A stretch of 64,000 nt of DNA, taken from positions 1,798,001-1,862,000 of the forward strand of contig NZ_CP021731.1 of assembly GCF_003628555.1 (NCBI RefSeq). Reading direction: 5' to 3'. Source of the DNA: Azoarcus sp. DN11. GTDB lineage: Bacteria; Pseudomonadota; Gammaproteobacteria; Burkholderiales; Rhodocyclaceae. Below are positions 1 through 8,543 of the stretch, piece by piece (position 1 is the stretch's first letter; every line of letters starts with the position of its first letter). Made by a program: the position numbers and the translations under genes. The notes beneath the pieces were generated by a model. The model saw only the letters and a program-made list of their open reading frames with translations, searched no databases and had not been told where the DNA came from.

Positions 1-507
1 TTGCCGGCCATGGTGATTGAGGTCATGCATGGCCAACTCGAGCGGATCGCAGCCTTGGACGAGGACATTGCCGAGATCGAGCGGAAGCTGTCTGCATGGA
101 AGAAGGAGGATGCCGCCAGCAGGAAGCTGATGGACATCCCCGGCGTGGGGCTGCTGACGGCAACGGCGGCGGTGGCCACCATCGGCGACGCCGGAGCGTT
201 CAAGTCCGGTCGCGAATTTGCCGCCTTCCTCGGCCTGGTGCCGCGACAGTGCGGCACCGGCGGGCGCGTGAAGCTGTTGGGCATCAGCAAGCGCGGCGAC
301 GTGTATTTGCGCACCCTGCTCATTCACGGGGCACGTTCGGTGATCACGCGTCAGAAAACGCATGAGCCCTGGCTGGACAACCTGCTGGCGCGACGGCCGT
401 TCAATGCCGCCGTGGTGGCACTGGCCAACAAGATGGCACGCACGATCTGGGCGCTGCTCGCCCTCGACCGGACGTATCAGAAAGGTTACGCGGCTACAGC
501 CGCGTAG
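1..507 (+). CDS. IS110-family transposase, C-terminal part (cut by window edge)
   Basis: The frame is open from the window edge, so the leading TTG is probably not the true start and the N-terminal DEDD RuvC-like domain lies outside. The visible 168 residues match the C-terminal transposase domain of IS110-family enzymes: an IPGVGLLTATAAVA segment near residue 47, then FAAFLGLVPRQ, a TGG motif and LLGISKRGDVYLRTLLIHGAR. This family recombines DNA without terminal inverted repeats and is guided by a structured RNA encoded in the element. The next unrelated gene starts about 270 bases downstream. The family call is secure; whether the copy is active cannot be judged from a partial gene. Confidence 0.88.
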   Translation: MPAMVIEVMHGQLERIAALDEDIAEIERKLSAWKKEDAASRKLMDIPGVGLLTATAAVATIGDAGAFKSGREFAAFLGLVPRQCGTGGRVKLLGISKRGDVYLRTLLIHGARSVITRQKTHEPWLDNLLARRPFNAAVVALANKMARTIWALLALDRTYQKGYAATAA

Positions 508-771
508 AAGATCAACGCACCACAAGGAGTGGATCGCTGAAAGGTTGCGCAGGTTGATGTGCGATTGATGGCGTAACAGGTCGGACCGCGGGGAAGCAAA
601 CCTGCATGGGCGCAGGCCCTTCGAGGACTCCCAGGAGATGAGGCCTTTCCCGGCGAATTCCATCAGGGCCAGCAGACTTCGGTCTGCACGACAGGCCGGA
701 TATAAGTCTGCAGCCGGATCCTAGAAGCCAGCATCAAGCATCACTTGCCAAACCGGGAGGCGTCCATATAA
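1..771 (+). mobile_element. Right part of an IS110-family insertion sequence with long noncoding end
   Basis: The transposase fragment is followed by about 264 noncoding bases before the next gene, longer than the other gaps nearby. This stretch contains a UUCG-type tetraloop hairpin (GCAGAC-TTCG-GTCTGC, 672-687) and further pairing such as CCTGC/GCAGG around 602-618. IS110 members of the IS1111 group carry their guide (bridge) RNA in the noncoding end downstream of the transposase, so this is where one would be expected. The right boundary, put near 761-771, is inferred from the start of the ppk2 gene and was not mapped. Confidence 0.45.
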
Positions 772-777
772 GTGCTC

Positions 778-1710
778 ATGGAGAAACCGAAGGCCCAGGA
801 TCATAGGGATTACGACACCCGGATGTATGCCGACCTGCTCGACAGTTTCGACGAGGAACTGGAGATGGAGATCGACGATCACCGGATGGACCGGTTGATG
901 GGTGACATGCCGATGCGCCCGGAGCTGGAGAGCCTCACGAAGGAGCGGCGCTTCTATTTCAAGGAGCTGTTCCGGCTGCAGGGCGAGCTCGTCAAGCTGC
1001 AGGACTGGGTGGTGCACAATCAGCTGAAGGTCGTCGTGCTGTTCGAGGGGCGCGATGCGGCCGGCAAGGGCGGCGTGATCAAGCGCATCACGCAGCGCCT
1101 CAATCCGCGCGTATGCCGCGTTGCCGCACTGCCGGCGCCGAACGACCGGGAGCGTAGCCAATGGTACTTCCAGCGTTACGTCAGCCATCTGCCTGCGGGC
1201 GGGGAGATCGTGCTCTTCGACCGCAGCTGGTACAACCGCGCGGGCGTCGAGAAGGTGATGGGCTTCTGTACGGCCGACGAGTACGAGGAGTTCTTCCGTA
1301 CGGTGCCCGAGTTCGAAAAGATGCTCGTCCGTTCCGGCATCGTGCTCATCAAGTACTGGTTTTCGATCACCGACGAGGAGCAGTACGCGCGCTTCCAGAT
1401 GCGCATCCACGACCCGCTCAAGCAGTGGAAGCTCTCGCCGATGGACATGGAGTCGCGCCGCCGCTGGGAGGATTACACCAAGGCCAAGGAGGAGATGCTG
1501 GAGCGCAGCCACATCCCCGAGGCGCCGTGGTGGATCGTCGAGGCGGTGGACAAGAAGAAGGCGAGGCTCAACTGCATCCACCACCTGTTGAGCCGGATTC
1601 CTTACGAGGAAGTGCAGCGCGAGGCGGTTGCCATGCCGCAGCGGGTGCATCACCCGGACTACATCCGGGAGCCGATTCCGGACGCGATGTACGTGCCTTC
1701 GGTCTACTGA
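778..1710 (+). CDS. ppk2: Polyphosphate kinase 2 family protein
   Basis: A protein of 310 residues of the PPK2 family, which transfers phosphate between polyphosphate and nucleotides (GDP or ADP) in the cytoplasm. The Walker A-like motif GRDAAGKGG follows VVVLFEG at about residue 95. The family signatures FDRSWYNRAGVEKVMGF and QWKLSPMDMESRRRW are present. The length fits a single-domain PPK2, so the gene looks complete. The ATG at 778 and a GTG at 772 are both possible; GGGAGG at 755-760 sits 11 bases before the GTG and 17 before the ATG. The 5' region abuts the inferred end of an insertion sequence, so the native promoter may have been replaced. Nucleotide preference cannot be told from sequence alone. 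Confidence 0.92.
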   Translation: MEKPKAQDHRDYDTRMYADLLDSFDEELEMEIDDHRMDRLMGDMPMRPELESLTKERRFYFKELFRLQGELVKLQDWVVHNQLKVVVLFEGRDAAGKGGVIKRITQRLNPRVCRVAALPAPNDRERSQWYFQRYVSHLPAGGEIVLFDRSWYNRAGVEKVMGFCTADEYEEFFRTVPEFEKMLVRSGIVLIKYWFSITDEEQYARFQMRIHDPLKQWKLSPMDMESRRRWEDYTKAKEEMLERSHIPEAPWWIVEAVDKKKARLNCIHHLLSRIPYEEVQREAVAMPQRVHHPDYIREPIPDAMYVPSVY

Positions 1711-1794
1711 GCGTTCGACGGGGCTGGGCGCGTGCGGTCCGGTTCGCCGGGACTGATCGTGTTGAGGCGGGCGCCAACGTATAATCGGCGCCCT

Positions 1795-3264
1795 ATGAAT
1801 CATTCGACCCTCGCCAACCCGTCGCACCGCCGCTCTTCGTTGTTCCTGTTCGCCGTCATCGCCCTGGCGTTCGTGCTGTACCGGGTTGCCGTGATCGCGC
1901 GCCTCGGTCTCGATCCTTATGTCGATGAGGCCTATTACTGGGGCTGGGCGCAGGCGCTCGACTGGGGGTATTACTCGAAGCCGCCGGTGATCGCCGCGCT
2001 GATTGCCTGGTCCGGTGCGGTGTTCGGCGACAACCTCCTCGCGCTGAAGGCGCCGTCGCTGATTCTTTACACCGGTACCGCTTTCGTGGTGCGCGAAATC
2101 GGGCGCGAACTCTTCGATGACCGCGTCGGCTTCTGGTGCGGCCTGGCCTTCCTGACCTTGCCGTTGACCGCGACCCTGTCGCTGTTCGCGAGCACCGATG
2201 CGCCGTTGCTGTTCTTCTGGGCTGCCGGGATGCTGCTGATGTGGCGTGCGCTGGATGGCGGCGCGTTGCCGTACTGGGTCGGTATCGGCGTTGTCGCGGG
2301 TCTCGGGCTGATGTCCAAATACGTCATGCTCGCGTTCGGCGGATCGGCCTTCCTCGCGCTCTTCGTGCGCCGGGGCGGGCCGAACAGGGTGCTCGGCCCG
2401 ACGATTGCCGTCATCATCGCGCTGGCGATCTTCGCGCCGAACCTCGTATGGAACTGGGAGCACGGTTTCCCGACCTTCCGGCACACCGCGGAGATCACGC
2501 GGATGGGCGCTCACAAGTGGAGTCCCGGCGAGTTCGTGGAATTCGCCGGTGCCCAGTGGCTGCTTCTCGGTCCCTTGCTGGCGGTGTGCCTGGGGTGGGC
2601 ATTGCTGCGTTGGCGCGATAACTGGGCGGATCCGCGCTTCCGTTTCCTGCTCGTCTTCGCCCTCCCGCTCTGGGCCGTGGTCGGCCTTCAGGCGCTGGCC
2701 GGCCGGGCCAACGGCAACTGGGCGGGGCCTGCGCTGGTGGCTGCAACCGTCCTGACGATTGCATTCCTCGCCCGGCGAGGACGCTGGCGGCTGGCTGTCG
2801 TTGCCATTGCACTGAACATCGTCGCCGGTTCGGTGTTGTACCACTGGCCGGATGTGGTCCGCCTTGCCGGCAAGGAGCTCAACGGCCGGATCGATCCCTA
2901 CAAGCGGGCGCGCGGCTGGCACGAGCTCGCCGAGGCGGTGCGCCCGCGGCTCGAAGCCCACCCCGATGCCGTGCTCGTCGCGGACGAGCGCGAGTTGCTC
3001 GCGCAACTCGTGTACAGCCTGCGGCCGAGCCGCTACGCGCGCTGGCAGCCGGACCCGCACGTGATGGACCACTATGGTCTGACCGTGCCACTGACGGCGG
3101 CGTCGGGTGACCCGGTGTTGTTCGTCTCCGAGCGTGCGGAGCCCGCGGAAGTGATCGAGCGCTTTGCGGACGCGAGGAGGCTCGGCGACGTCGACATCGC
3201 CGTGTACCCGAATTTTCACCGCCGGGCTTCGGTCTGGCTGCTGCGCGGATTCAAGGGCTACTGA
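1795..3264 (+). CDS. GT39-type (ArnT/PMT-like) membrane glycosyltransferase
   Basis: A protein of 489 residues with an N-terminal membrane helix, then the periplasmic DEAYYWGWAQ motif. The acidic pair (DE) near residue 45 is the catalytic feature of GT39-like enzymes that use polyprenyl-phosphate sugars. About ten further hydrophobic segments follow, and a soluble C-terminal part of about 130 residues. It probably attaches a sugar to lipid A, a protein or another envelope acceptor. The ATG at 1795 was chosen because the upstream extension is not hydrophobic and lies over a TATAAT hexamer (1780-1785). No -35 box is convincing there, so the promoter call is weak. It converges with the beta-glucan synthase gene. 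The acceptor is unknown. Confidence 0.8.
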   Translation: MNHSTLANPSHRRSSLFLFAVIALAFVLYRVAVIARLGLDPYVDEAYYWGWAQALDWGYYSKPPVIAALIAWSGAVFGDNLLALKAPSLILYTGTAFVVREIGRELFDDRVGFWCGLAFLTLPLTATLSLFASTDAPLLFFWAAGMLLMWRALDGGALPYWVGIGVVAGLGLMSKYVMLAFGGSAFLALFVRRGGPNRVLGPTIAVIIALAIFAPNLVWNWEHGFPTFRHTAEITRMGAHKWSPGEFVEFAGAQWLLLGPLLAVCLGWALLRWRDNWADPRFRFLLVFALPLWAVVGLQALAGRANGNWAGPALVAATVLTIAFLARRGRWRLAVVAIALNIVAGSVLYHWPDVVRLAGKELNGRIDPYKRARGWHELAEAVRPRLEAHPDAVLVADERELLAQLVYSLRPSRYARWQPDPHVMDHYGLTVPLTAASGDPVLFVSERAEPAEVIERFADARRLGDVDIAVYPNFHRRASVWLLRGFKGY

Positions 3265-3372
3265 GCGTCGCGTGGTGGCGGCAGATCGAGGGCAGCGGCA
3301 GCCGGATGTGAAGCATTCGTTTGCACCGGAAACGTCTTTCGGACGCTGCCGCTCTTCGGCGCCGTAGCGCTG

Positions 3373-6081
3373 TCATTGCCCGGTCGAGGAGGGGAGGGCG
3401 CAATCGGTCGCGGCCGGCAGGCTCTTGCCCTGCGACGCTCCCACAGGATGGGGGCCCGGGCGGCCGCCGCGCGGCGCAAAGCTCAGCCAGAGCGCGGCGC
3501 AATGGGGTAAGGCCATCACGACCAGGGCGACGGCCCAGCACAGCGGCTCGGGTGCGTCGACGCCGTTCTGGATCAGGGTGGCGATGGCCGCAACGAGCAG
3601 GGCAAGGGCCCACTTCGCTTCCGGCGGCAGGCGCCGCCTGCCGCGCCGTGCGCTCGCGCCCGCTTTCGCGGTGACGATGAAGCGCGCGTGCCGGCCCAGC
3701 AGCCCGGCCCACACGCCGCACGCCACCGCATAGTTGAGGGCCATCGACGCGATGGCGGCTTCGAGCGATTCGCGCCACGTGCAGCGTACCTTGGTCGCAT
3801 AGACAGCCGCGCCGATGGCAGTGCGGCCCAGCACCACGGCGAGCATCAGGGCGAGGGTTCCGGGAATGGGCGGCTCGATGTACCGCGGCCACAGCAGCAT
3901 GCCGAGCGTCCAGCACACGCTCGTCAGCATCACTGCGACCTGCAGGGCCTCCTGCAGCCACGGCAGCCAGCCCGCGACGAAGTGATAGCGCTGCGCCAGC
4001 GTGAGCTGGCTGCGTCCGCACAGTGCTCCGGCGTGGCCCTTCAGGATCTGCATCGCGCCGAGCGCCCAGCGGCGGCGCTGGCTGCGCAGCGCGGCGAAGT
4101 TCTCCGGGGTCAGGCCGCGCCCGTAGACGCGGTCGACGTAGCGCAGCTCCCACCCGCGCGTGAGGAGGCGCAAGCCGAGCTCGGTGTCCTCGCACAGCGT
4201 CCATTGGCCCCAGCCGCCTGCGTCGCGCAGCGCCGACGTGCGCACCAGGCACATGGTCCCGTGCTGGATGATCGCGTTGCGTTCGTTGCGGTGATGCATC
4301 CCGGCACGGAAGAATCCCTCGAACTCCCAGTTCGCGCTGCGTGCGAGCAGGTCGGATTCGTAGTCCCGGTGCGCCTGCGGCGCCTGGACGACGGCCACTT
4401 CGGGCGAGGCGAAATGGCCCATGACTTCGCGCAGCCAGAACGGCTCGACCTGGTAGTCGGCATCGACGATGCCGATGACTTCGGCGTGCGGATCGGTCTG
4501 CGCAAGGGCGAAGTTGAGGGCGCCGGCCTTGAATCCTTCGCAGGCGGGGAGGGTCCAGAAGCGGAAGCGTTCGGGGTGTTGTGCGATCCACGCCTGGACC
4601 GGCCGCCACAGCGCTTCGTTTGCGGTGTTGTTGTCGATGACCAGCACTTCCAGCGCCGGCCAGTCCAGGCGCCGGAGACTTTCCAGCGTCGCGATCACCA
4701 TGTCCGGCGGTTCGTTCGAGATGGCGACATGCAGGCTGACCATGGGCACGGGGCGTTCGTCCGGCCACGGGGTCGCGGCGAAGGCGCGGCGCCAGCGGCG
4801 CGTGCCCAGCACGTCGAGCGCTTCGATCAGCTGCACGGCAAAGACCAGCAGGGACACGAGCAGCAGACCGGCGAGCGCGGCATCGATCAGGGTCGATTGC
4901 ACGGGGGCGTAACTGCCGACGCCCGCCATGCCGCGCCACAGGACGAAGCTGGTCCCCGCCGCCACGGCGAGCACCGCGCTCAGGCGCGCCCACCAGTGCC
5001 AGCGCCGGAAGCGCCAGGACAGCAGCACGCCCAGCGCCAGCACGCAGCCGAGGGCCGGCACGACGCGATCCTGCCAGCCCTGATGAACCCATAGCGGGCC
5101 CTCGGTCGGGATCTTCCACTGCCGGAAGGCATCGAACAGTCCCCAATAGGGGCCCGGGCGTCCTTCCTCGTCGCGCTTCCACTGGCCGTCGAAGGCTTCG
5201 ATCACGTAATAGTCGATGCCGAGACTGCGCGCCCGGGCGATGAATTCGCGCAGGTAGCGCGCCTGGGCCTGCGGGGTCGGGATCGCGTCCCACTGCACGT
5301 CGCCGTGGCTCGGCCAGCCCGTTTCGGTGATCACGACGGGCTTGTTCGGGTAGGCGGCCTTGACGCGCTTGAGCCGTTCGAGGGTGTAGGCGGCCGCCTC
5401 TTCGATCTTGACCCCTTCCCAGTAGGGGAGGATGTGGATGGCGATGAAGTCGACGTGCGCGGCGAGCTTGGGGTGCTGCAACCACATGTGCCAGGTGTCC
5501 GCGGTGGACACCGGCTTGCGCGTGCTGCGGCGCACGCGGTCGAGCGCCGCGATGAGCTCCGCTTCCGCGAGGTCCTCGCGCAGCATGACCTCGTTGCCGA
5601 CGATCAGGCGCGACACGTTGCGGTGTTCGCTCGCCTGTCGCATCAGCCCCTGCAACTCCCTTTCGTTCTTCGCGCGATCCTTGCCGAGCCACGCGCCCGC
5701 CATGACGTCGAGGCCGTGCCGCGCGGCAATCTCCGGGACGTCGGGGCCTTCCGTCGAACTGTAGGTGCGGACGCGTCGGGTGTGCGGGGCAAGAAGCGCC
5801 ATGTCCTGCGCGACTTCCTCCGCGCCCGGGTAGCGTTGCTGCGCCGGACCTTGGCCGGGCCGATAGCCGCTGTACGTGACGCCGGGGACGCGGCCATCCC
5901 AATCCGGCGGCGTGATCGGGCGTTCCAGCGCAGACCAGGCGACAAGCACGATCGCGCAGGCGGAGAGGGCCAGGCCGAGATCCACGAACAGTCGGCCCAG
6001 GGCGGCAAGGAAAGCGAGGGGTGAGCGCAAGTGCGGGCCTGCGGCGAAAGGGGAGGATCCGTCACTATGTGACGGATACAT
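3373..6081 (-). CDS. Beta-glucan synthase: GH17-like domain fused to GT2 glycosyltransferase (NdvB-like)
   Basis: A protein of about 902 residues. After one N-terminal membrane helix comes a GH17-like domain: GVTYSGYRPGQGP, RVRTYSS, VGNEVMLRE with a likely catalytic Glu, and ITETGWPSHG with the second. Several membrane helices follow, then a GT2 domain with VDADYQVEPFW (DxD), CEDTELGLRLL (ED) and SQRRRWALGAMQ (QxxRW), and a C-terminal membrane cluster. This order is that of NdvB-type enzymes, which make cyclic or branched beta-1,3-glucans at the inner membrane. The start at 6081 (MYPSHSDG) was chosen because the upstream extension of the frame runs through a dispersed hairpin repeat. It is a single transcription unit. 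The exact linkage made is unknown. Confidence 0.85.
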   Translation of the reverse strand: MYPSHSDGSSPFAAGPHLRSPLAFLAALGRLFVDLGLALSACAIVLVAWSALERPITPPDWDGRVPGVTYSGYRPGQGPAQQRYPGAEEVAQDMALLAPHTRRVRTYSSTEGPDVPEIAARHGLDVMAGAWLGKDRAKNERELQGLMRQASEHRNVSRLIVGNEVMLREDLAEAELIAALDRVRRSTRKPVSTADTWHMWLQHPKLAAHVDFIAIHILPYWEGVKIEEAAAYTLERLKRVKAAYPNKPVVITETGWPSHGDVQWDAIPTPQAQARYLREFIARARSLGIDYYVIEAFDGQWKRDEEGRPGPYWGLFDAFRQWKIPTEGPLWVHQGWQDRVVPALGCVLALGVLLSWRFRRWHWWARLSAVLAVAAGTSFVLWRGMAGVGSYAPVQSTLIDAALAGLLLVSLLVFAVQLIEALDVLGTRRWRRAFAATPWPDERPVPMVSLHVAISNEPPDMVIATLESLRRLDWPALEVLVIDNNTANEALWRPVQAWIAQHPERFRFWTLPACEGFKAGALNFALAQTDPHAEVIGIVDADYQVEPFWLREVMGHFASPEVAVVQAPQAHRDYESDLLARSANWEFEGFFRAGMHHRNERNAIIQHGTMCLVRTSALRDAGGWGQWTLCEDTELGLRLLTRGWELRYVDRVYGRGLTPENFAALRSQRRRWALGAMQILKGHAGALCGRSQLTLAQRYHFVAGWLPWLQEALQVAVMLTSVCWTLGMLLWPRYIEPPIPGTLALMLAVVLGRTAIGAAVYATKVRCTWRESLEAAIASMALNYAVACGVWAGLLGRHARFIVTAKAGASARRGRRRLPPEAKWALALLVAAIATLIQNGVDAPEPLCWAVALVVMALPHCAALWLSFAPRGGRPGPHPVGASQGKSLPAATDCALPSSTGQ

Positions 6082-6110
6082 GACGGCGTTATTAACCCGG
6101 CAACCCGATA

Positions 6111-6165
6111 CCGTTCGGGCTGAGCCTGTCTGAACCGGGCCCTTCGACAAGCTCAGGGCGAACGG
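6111..6165. repeat. Dispersed palindromic repeat (REP-like hairpin)
   Basis: The left arm at 6111-6134 and the right arm at 6143-6165 (TTCGACAAGCTCAGGGCGAACG plus one G) are near-perfect inverted repeats around an eight-base loop. This motif is familiar as a highly repeated intergenic hairpin in proteobacterial genomes. When translated it gives spurious FALSLSKG-type peptides, as it does here upstream of the glucan synthase start. It lies 30 bases before that start, so it may shape the leader of that transcript. Only one copy is seen in this window. Confidence 0.65.
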
Positions 6166-6252
6166 GGTGATCCATTCACTTGCCGGGTTGATGACACGCA
6201 TGCATGACAGCACGGCGCCCGCGGCCATGCCGGGAAGCGGCGAGCCGCCGCG

Positions 6253-6378
6253 CTAGCGGGGCGGCCTCGTCGCGCGTCGCGCGCGCTGCAGCGCGACCAG
6301 CTCCGACATGCCCCACACGAGCGTGCCGCACAGGGAGAGCAGCGGCATCCCGACGACCCGGCGCATCATGCGTTTCAT
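6253..6378 (-). CDS. Possible small membrane protein (41 residues)
   Basis: A short frame encodes a 41-residue peptide that starts MKRMMRRVVGMPLLSLCGTL. It has a basic N-terminus, one hydrophobic segment (about residues 8-30) and an arginine-rich tail, a common plan for small single-pass inner-membrane proteins. A purine-rich AAAGGCGAGG lies seven bases before the ATG. It is upstream of, and on the same strand as, the beta-glucan synthase gene, about 170 bases away and across the hairpin repeat. I do not recognise a family. The evidence is the ribosome site and the amino-acid pattern only. Confidence 0.4.
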   Translation of the reverse strand: MKRMMRRVVGMPLLSLCGTLVWGMSELVALQRARRATRPPR

Positions 6379-6622
6379 TGTGAGACCTCGCCTTTCGTCG
6401 TCGCGGACCGCCACGGATAGAGCCAGTCGTCAACGAACAGTTCGTCGATAATTCGCTGCAAATTGAACAGTTTCCATTTCATTTGCGTGACGGTGCCTGC
6501 ATTGTCGAACGTGTCCACCGTAGCAGCGAAACATGGCAATCTTGTTTAACTTGCGTGAAGTGGTCGAGCGCACCGTGCGGCGCCTGCACAGGGCGCTGGA
6601 TTTCGGGAGGGGAGATGCTGAC

Positions 6623-7657
6623 GTGACCGACTTGCGACAGCCTGCGGGGCTGCATTCCCCGCTTCCCGAACTCAGCGAACTCGAGGACGTGATCGCGCTC
6701 GGCGGTGATCGCCTGGAAGTGCGCATCGTCTGCGAAATCGCCGGCGAATCCCGGTTTCCGGTCTATGCGATCGCCTTGGGCAACCCGGACCCCGCGGTGC
6801 CTGCCATCGGATTCTTCGGCGGAGTGCACGGCCTCGAACGGATCGGCGCCGACGTCGTCATTGCCTACCTGCGGCACCTGGTGATGCGGCTGCGCTGGGA
6901 TTCGACCCTGAACCGGCAGCTCGAATCGGTGCGCCTGGTCTTCATGCCGCTGGTGAACCCCGGCGGCATGTGGCTCGGAACGCGTGCAAACCCGAACGGC
7001 GTGGACCTGATGCGGAACGCGCCGCTCGACGCCGAGGAGCATGTGCCGCTGCTCGCCGGCGGACAGCGGATCAGCTCGCGCCTGCCGTGGTATCGCGGCC
7101 ATCGCGACGACCCGATGGAGCTCGAAAGCCAGGCCCTCTGCCGGACCGTCGGCGCGGAGCTTCTCACGCGGGACTTCAGCATCGCGCTCGACTGCCACTC
7201 GGGCTTCGGCCTGAGGGACCGCATCTGGTTTCCCTACGCCTACACGCGCAAACCTCTCAAGCACCTCGCCGAGATGCACGCGCTGAAGGAGATCTTCCGT
7301 CAGGCGCACACCTACCATCCTTACATTTTCGAGCCGCAGAGCCATCAGTACCTCGCCCACGGAGACTTGTGGGACTACCTGCACCTGCGTGCCTGCGATG
7401 CCCCGGAACGGATCTTCCTGCCGCTGACGCTGGAAATGGGGGCGTGGCTGTGGATCAAGAAGAATCCGCGCCAGATCTTCTCGCGCCAGGGGATCTTCAA
7501 CCCCCAGATCGCGCACCGGCAGCAGCGCGTGCTGCGTCGCCACCTGTCCTTCCTCGATTTTCTCGCGCGCGCCGCGTGCAGCTACAACCTCTGGACGCCG
7601 AAGGGCGAGGAACGGGACAGGCATCACGCGCTTGCAATGGCCCGGTGGTATCAGTGA
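6623..7657 (+). CDS. M14-family zinc metallohydrolase (carboxypeptidase / succinylglutamate desuccinylase-like)
   Basis: A protein of 344 residues. It has the M14-type zinc site GGVHGLERIG (HxxE), a second ligand in LDCHSGFG, substrate-carboxylate features in FMPLVNPGGMW and NPNGVDLMRN, and a LTLEMG segment fitting the catalytic glutamate. It should cleave an amide or peptide bond of a small substrate in the cytoplasm, since no signal peptide is present. A GTG start at 6623 was chosen over the ATG at 6533 because a strong GGGAGGGGAG lies eight bases before it. The gene is followed after four bases by a hydrolase gene, so the two are probably co-transcribed. The substrate is unknown. Confidence 0.75.
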   Translation: MTDLRQPAGLHSPLPELSELEDVIALGGDRLEVRIVCEIAGESRFPVYAIALGNPDPAVPAIGFFGGVHGLERIGADVVIAYLRHLVMRLRWDSTLNRQLESVRLVFMPLVNPGGMWLGTRANPNGVDLMRNAPLDAEEHVPLLAGGQRISSRLPWYRGHRDDPMELESQALCRTVGAELLTRDFSIALDCHSGFGLRDRIWFPYAYTRKPLKHLAEMHALKEIFRQAHTYHPYIFEPQSHQYLAHGDLWDYLHLRACDAPERIFLPLTLEMGAWLWIKKNPRQIFSRQGIFNPQIAHRQQRVLRRHLSFLDFLARAACSYNLWTPKGEERDRHHALAMARWYQ

Positions 7658-7661
7658 GCGC

Positions 7662-8432
7662 ATGACAAGCTGGATCTTCCTGCGCGGTCTCACCCGCGAA
7701 AGCCGCCACTGGGGCGATTTCGTCGACGTCTTCGAACGCACCGTGCCGGATGCGCGCGTCGTGACCATCGACCTTCCCGGCAACGGTCCCCTCCATCGCC
7801 TGACCAGCCCCGCCGACGTGCGCGCGATGGCCGAGTTCTGCCGGCAGGCCGCGGCGGGCGAGGGGCTTGCGCCCCCCCATAACCTGCTCGCGATGTCGCT
7901 GGGGGCGATGGTCGCCGTGGCATGGGCGCAGGCGCATCCGGACGAAGTCGCGCGCTGCGTCCTGATCAATACCAGCGTCGGGCGTTTCAGCCCGTTCTAC
8001 CGGCGCCTGCGCCCGCGCAACTACCTGCCGTTGCTGAAGCTCGCCCTGTGCGACGGCAGCGGGCGCGCATGGGAGGAGCAGATTCTTGCAATGACGAGCC
8101 GCCTGCATGTCGGCTCCCCGGACGTGCTTGACGCCTGGGTCGCGATCCGCGAGAGCCGTCCCGTCACGCGCGGGAATGCGCTGCGGCAGCTGTGGGCGGC
8201 CGCCCGCTACCGGCCTGCGGCCGAACGCCCCGACGCCGAGATGCTGATCCTCGCCAGCCGCAACGACGGCCTGGTTCACGTCGATTGTTCGCGCACACTT
8301 GCGCTCAGGTGGGGGGGCGAGTTTCGGGTCCACCCGCGGGCGGGGCACGACATACCGCTGGACGACGGTGCGTGGGTTGCGGCGCAGGTACGCGACTGGG
8401 TCGGGAGCCCGGACCACGCCGATCGGGCGTGA
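7662..8432 (+). CDS. Alpha/beta hydrolase
   Basis: A protein of 256 residues with the alpha/beta-hydrolase plan. There is an oxyanion-side segment FLRGLTRESRHW near the N-terminus, the nucleophile elbow AMSLGAMVAV (Ser near residue 81), an acidic residue in LILASRNDGLVH and the catalytic His in RAGHDIPL near the C-terminus. All three triad residues are present, so it is probably an active esterase, lipase or similar enzyme. It starts four bases after the M14-like gene, suggesting an operon. No signal peptide is seen. The substrate is unknown. Confidence 0.8.
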   Translation: MTSWIFLRGLTRESRHWGDFVDVFERTVPDARVVTIDLPGNGPLHRLTSPADVRAMAEFCRQAAAGEGLAPPHNLLAMSLGAMVAVAWAQAHPDEVARCVLINTSVGRFSPFYRRLRPRNYLPLLKLALCDGSGRAWEEQILAMTSRLHVGSPDVLDAWVAIRESRPVTRGNALRQLWAAARYRPAAERPDAEMLILASRNDGLVHVDCSRTLALRWGGEFRVHPRAGHDIPLDDGAWVAAQVRDWVGSPDHADRA

Positions 8433-8460
8433 AAAAAAAAGAGGGGCGCGAAGCCCCTCC
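8432..8460 (-). terminator. Rho-independent terminator for nosZ
   Basis: On the minus strand the hairpin GAGGGGC/GCCCCTC with a five-base loop (8441-8459) is followed by nine T residues (8432-8440), about 85 bases after the nosZ stop. On the plus strand it begins at the hydrolase stop codon and lacks a T-run, so it serves mainly the minus strand. Confidence 0.75.
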
Positions 8461-8543
8461 AATGAGCCCATCGTGGCCCCCAGGACGGGGCACGACGTCC
8501 GCACCGGAACCGGGAGGTTCCGGCGCAGCCCTGCGGAGGCCGT

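Noticed and set aside
1757..1785. Sigma-70 promoter before the GT39-type gene
   Set aside because: TATAAT is present, but the hexamer at the correct distance (TCGTGT) is not a -35 box and the leader would be only a few bases.
721..3219. Long minus-strand open frame of 832 codons
   Set aside because: It is the antisense of ppk2 and the GT39-type gene, rich in Arg, Pro and His with no domain; typical of high-GC third-position effects.
3251..5902. Second long minus-strand frame inside the glucan synthase gene
   Set aside because: It is a shifted frame of the same gene; the other frame carries all GH17 and GT2 motifs.
6176..6433. Minus-strand frame of 85 codons overlapping the 41-residue peptide
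   Set aside because: Arg- and Ala-rich with no ribosome site; the other frame has the better start and a membrane segment.
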